Assembly: GCA_035468175.1 (NCBI GenBank)
Contig: DATITC010000086.1
Coordinates: 1 to 5,414, forward strand
Length of the DNA: 5,414 bases
Direction of reading: 5' to 3'
Source of the DNA: JAVEDQ01 sp035468175
GTDB lineage: Bacteria > Actinomycetota > Actinomycetes > Frankiales > Frankiaceae
A model generated the notes under the pieces. The model was given only the letters and a program-made list of their open reading frames with translations, did no database searches and was not told where the DNA came from. The position numbers were made by a program, and so were the translations under genes. This document shows, piece by piece, positions 5,321 through 5,414 of the stretch; the first letter of the stretch is position 1, and the number at the start of each line of letters is the position of its first letter.

Positions 5321-5337
5321 TCAGCCGCTGCGGCCGC
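5300..5337. terminator. GC-rich hairpin after the DUF1330 remnant
   Basis: GCGGCCGCTGCG (5300-5311) pairs with CGCTGCGGCCGC (5326-5337) to give a 12-bp stem with one T-T mismatch and a 14-nt loop. Each arm contains the 8-bp palindrome GCGGCCGC. It brackets the TAG at 5318-5320. No T-tract follows on either strand, so it could be a U-less terminator left from the decayed gene or simply a repeat. The stretch 5338-5414 beyond it contains no gene or motif I recognise. Confidence 0.35.
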
Positions 5338-5414
5338 TCATATGTGGCTCACAGCTTTCTCCCAGTCTCGGCGAAGCGCCATTCGCGATGAGTAGGGCAT
5401 GGCTTCTTCCGTCC

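Overview
The base composition is very GC-rich, and GTG starts, short intergenic gaps and the protein families present all point to an actinomycete chromosome. The families are a DUF222/13E12-type protein, CsoR, a Cfp30B-like VOC protein and a SigG-type sigma factor with a C-terminal SnoaL-like domain. I cannot name the genus; a Pseudonocardia- or Geodermatophilus-like lineage would fit but is a guess.

Layout from left to right. (1) At 1-190, minus strand, is the 5' part of a DUF222/13E12-type gene that runs off the left edge. A near-perfect actinobacterial LexA (SOS) box lies over its predicted start codon. (2) At 191-283 is a short spacer holding an 8-bp tandem array (234-270). A solitary copy of the same unit contains the copA stop codon. 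(3) At 284-2867, minus strand, is a copper-resistance operon: csoR (copper sensor-repressor) followed 15-16 bp later by copA (Cu(I)-exporting P1B ATPase). A CsoR-type operator sits at the promoter and overlaps an apparent ATG; this favours a GTG start for csoR at 2840. (4) At 2917-3702, minus strand, is a two-domain VOC/glyoxalase-superfamily protein resembling mycobacterial Cfp30B. (5) At 3807-4799, plus strand, divergent from the VOC gene, is a SigG/TIGR02960-type ECF sigma factor with a C-terminal SnoaL-like domain. (6) At 4771-5094, minus strand, is a small STAS-domain protein whose 3' end overlaps the 3' end of the sigma gene by 29 bp. A candidate SigG-type promoter precedes it. (7) At 5180-5320, plus strand, is a truncated remnant of a DUF1330 gene, followed by a strong GC hairpin. 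The last ~75 bp hold nothing I recognise.

Two functional units stand out. The first is a conventional copper-responsive csoR-copA operon: copper loading releases CsoR and the efflux pump is made. The second is a compact sigma/VOC/STAS cluster. The sigma factor, a divergent glyoxalase-fold protein and a convergent STAS protein (a fold shared with anti-anti-sigma factors) may form a stress-response module. Co-regulation is inferred from gene order and one promoter-motif match; it is not proven. I see no CRISPR array, IS element, tRNA or rRNA.
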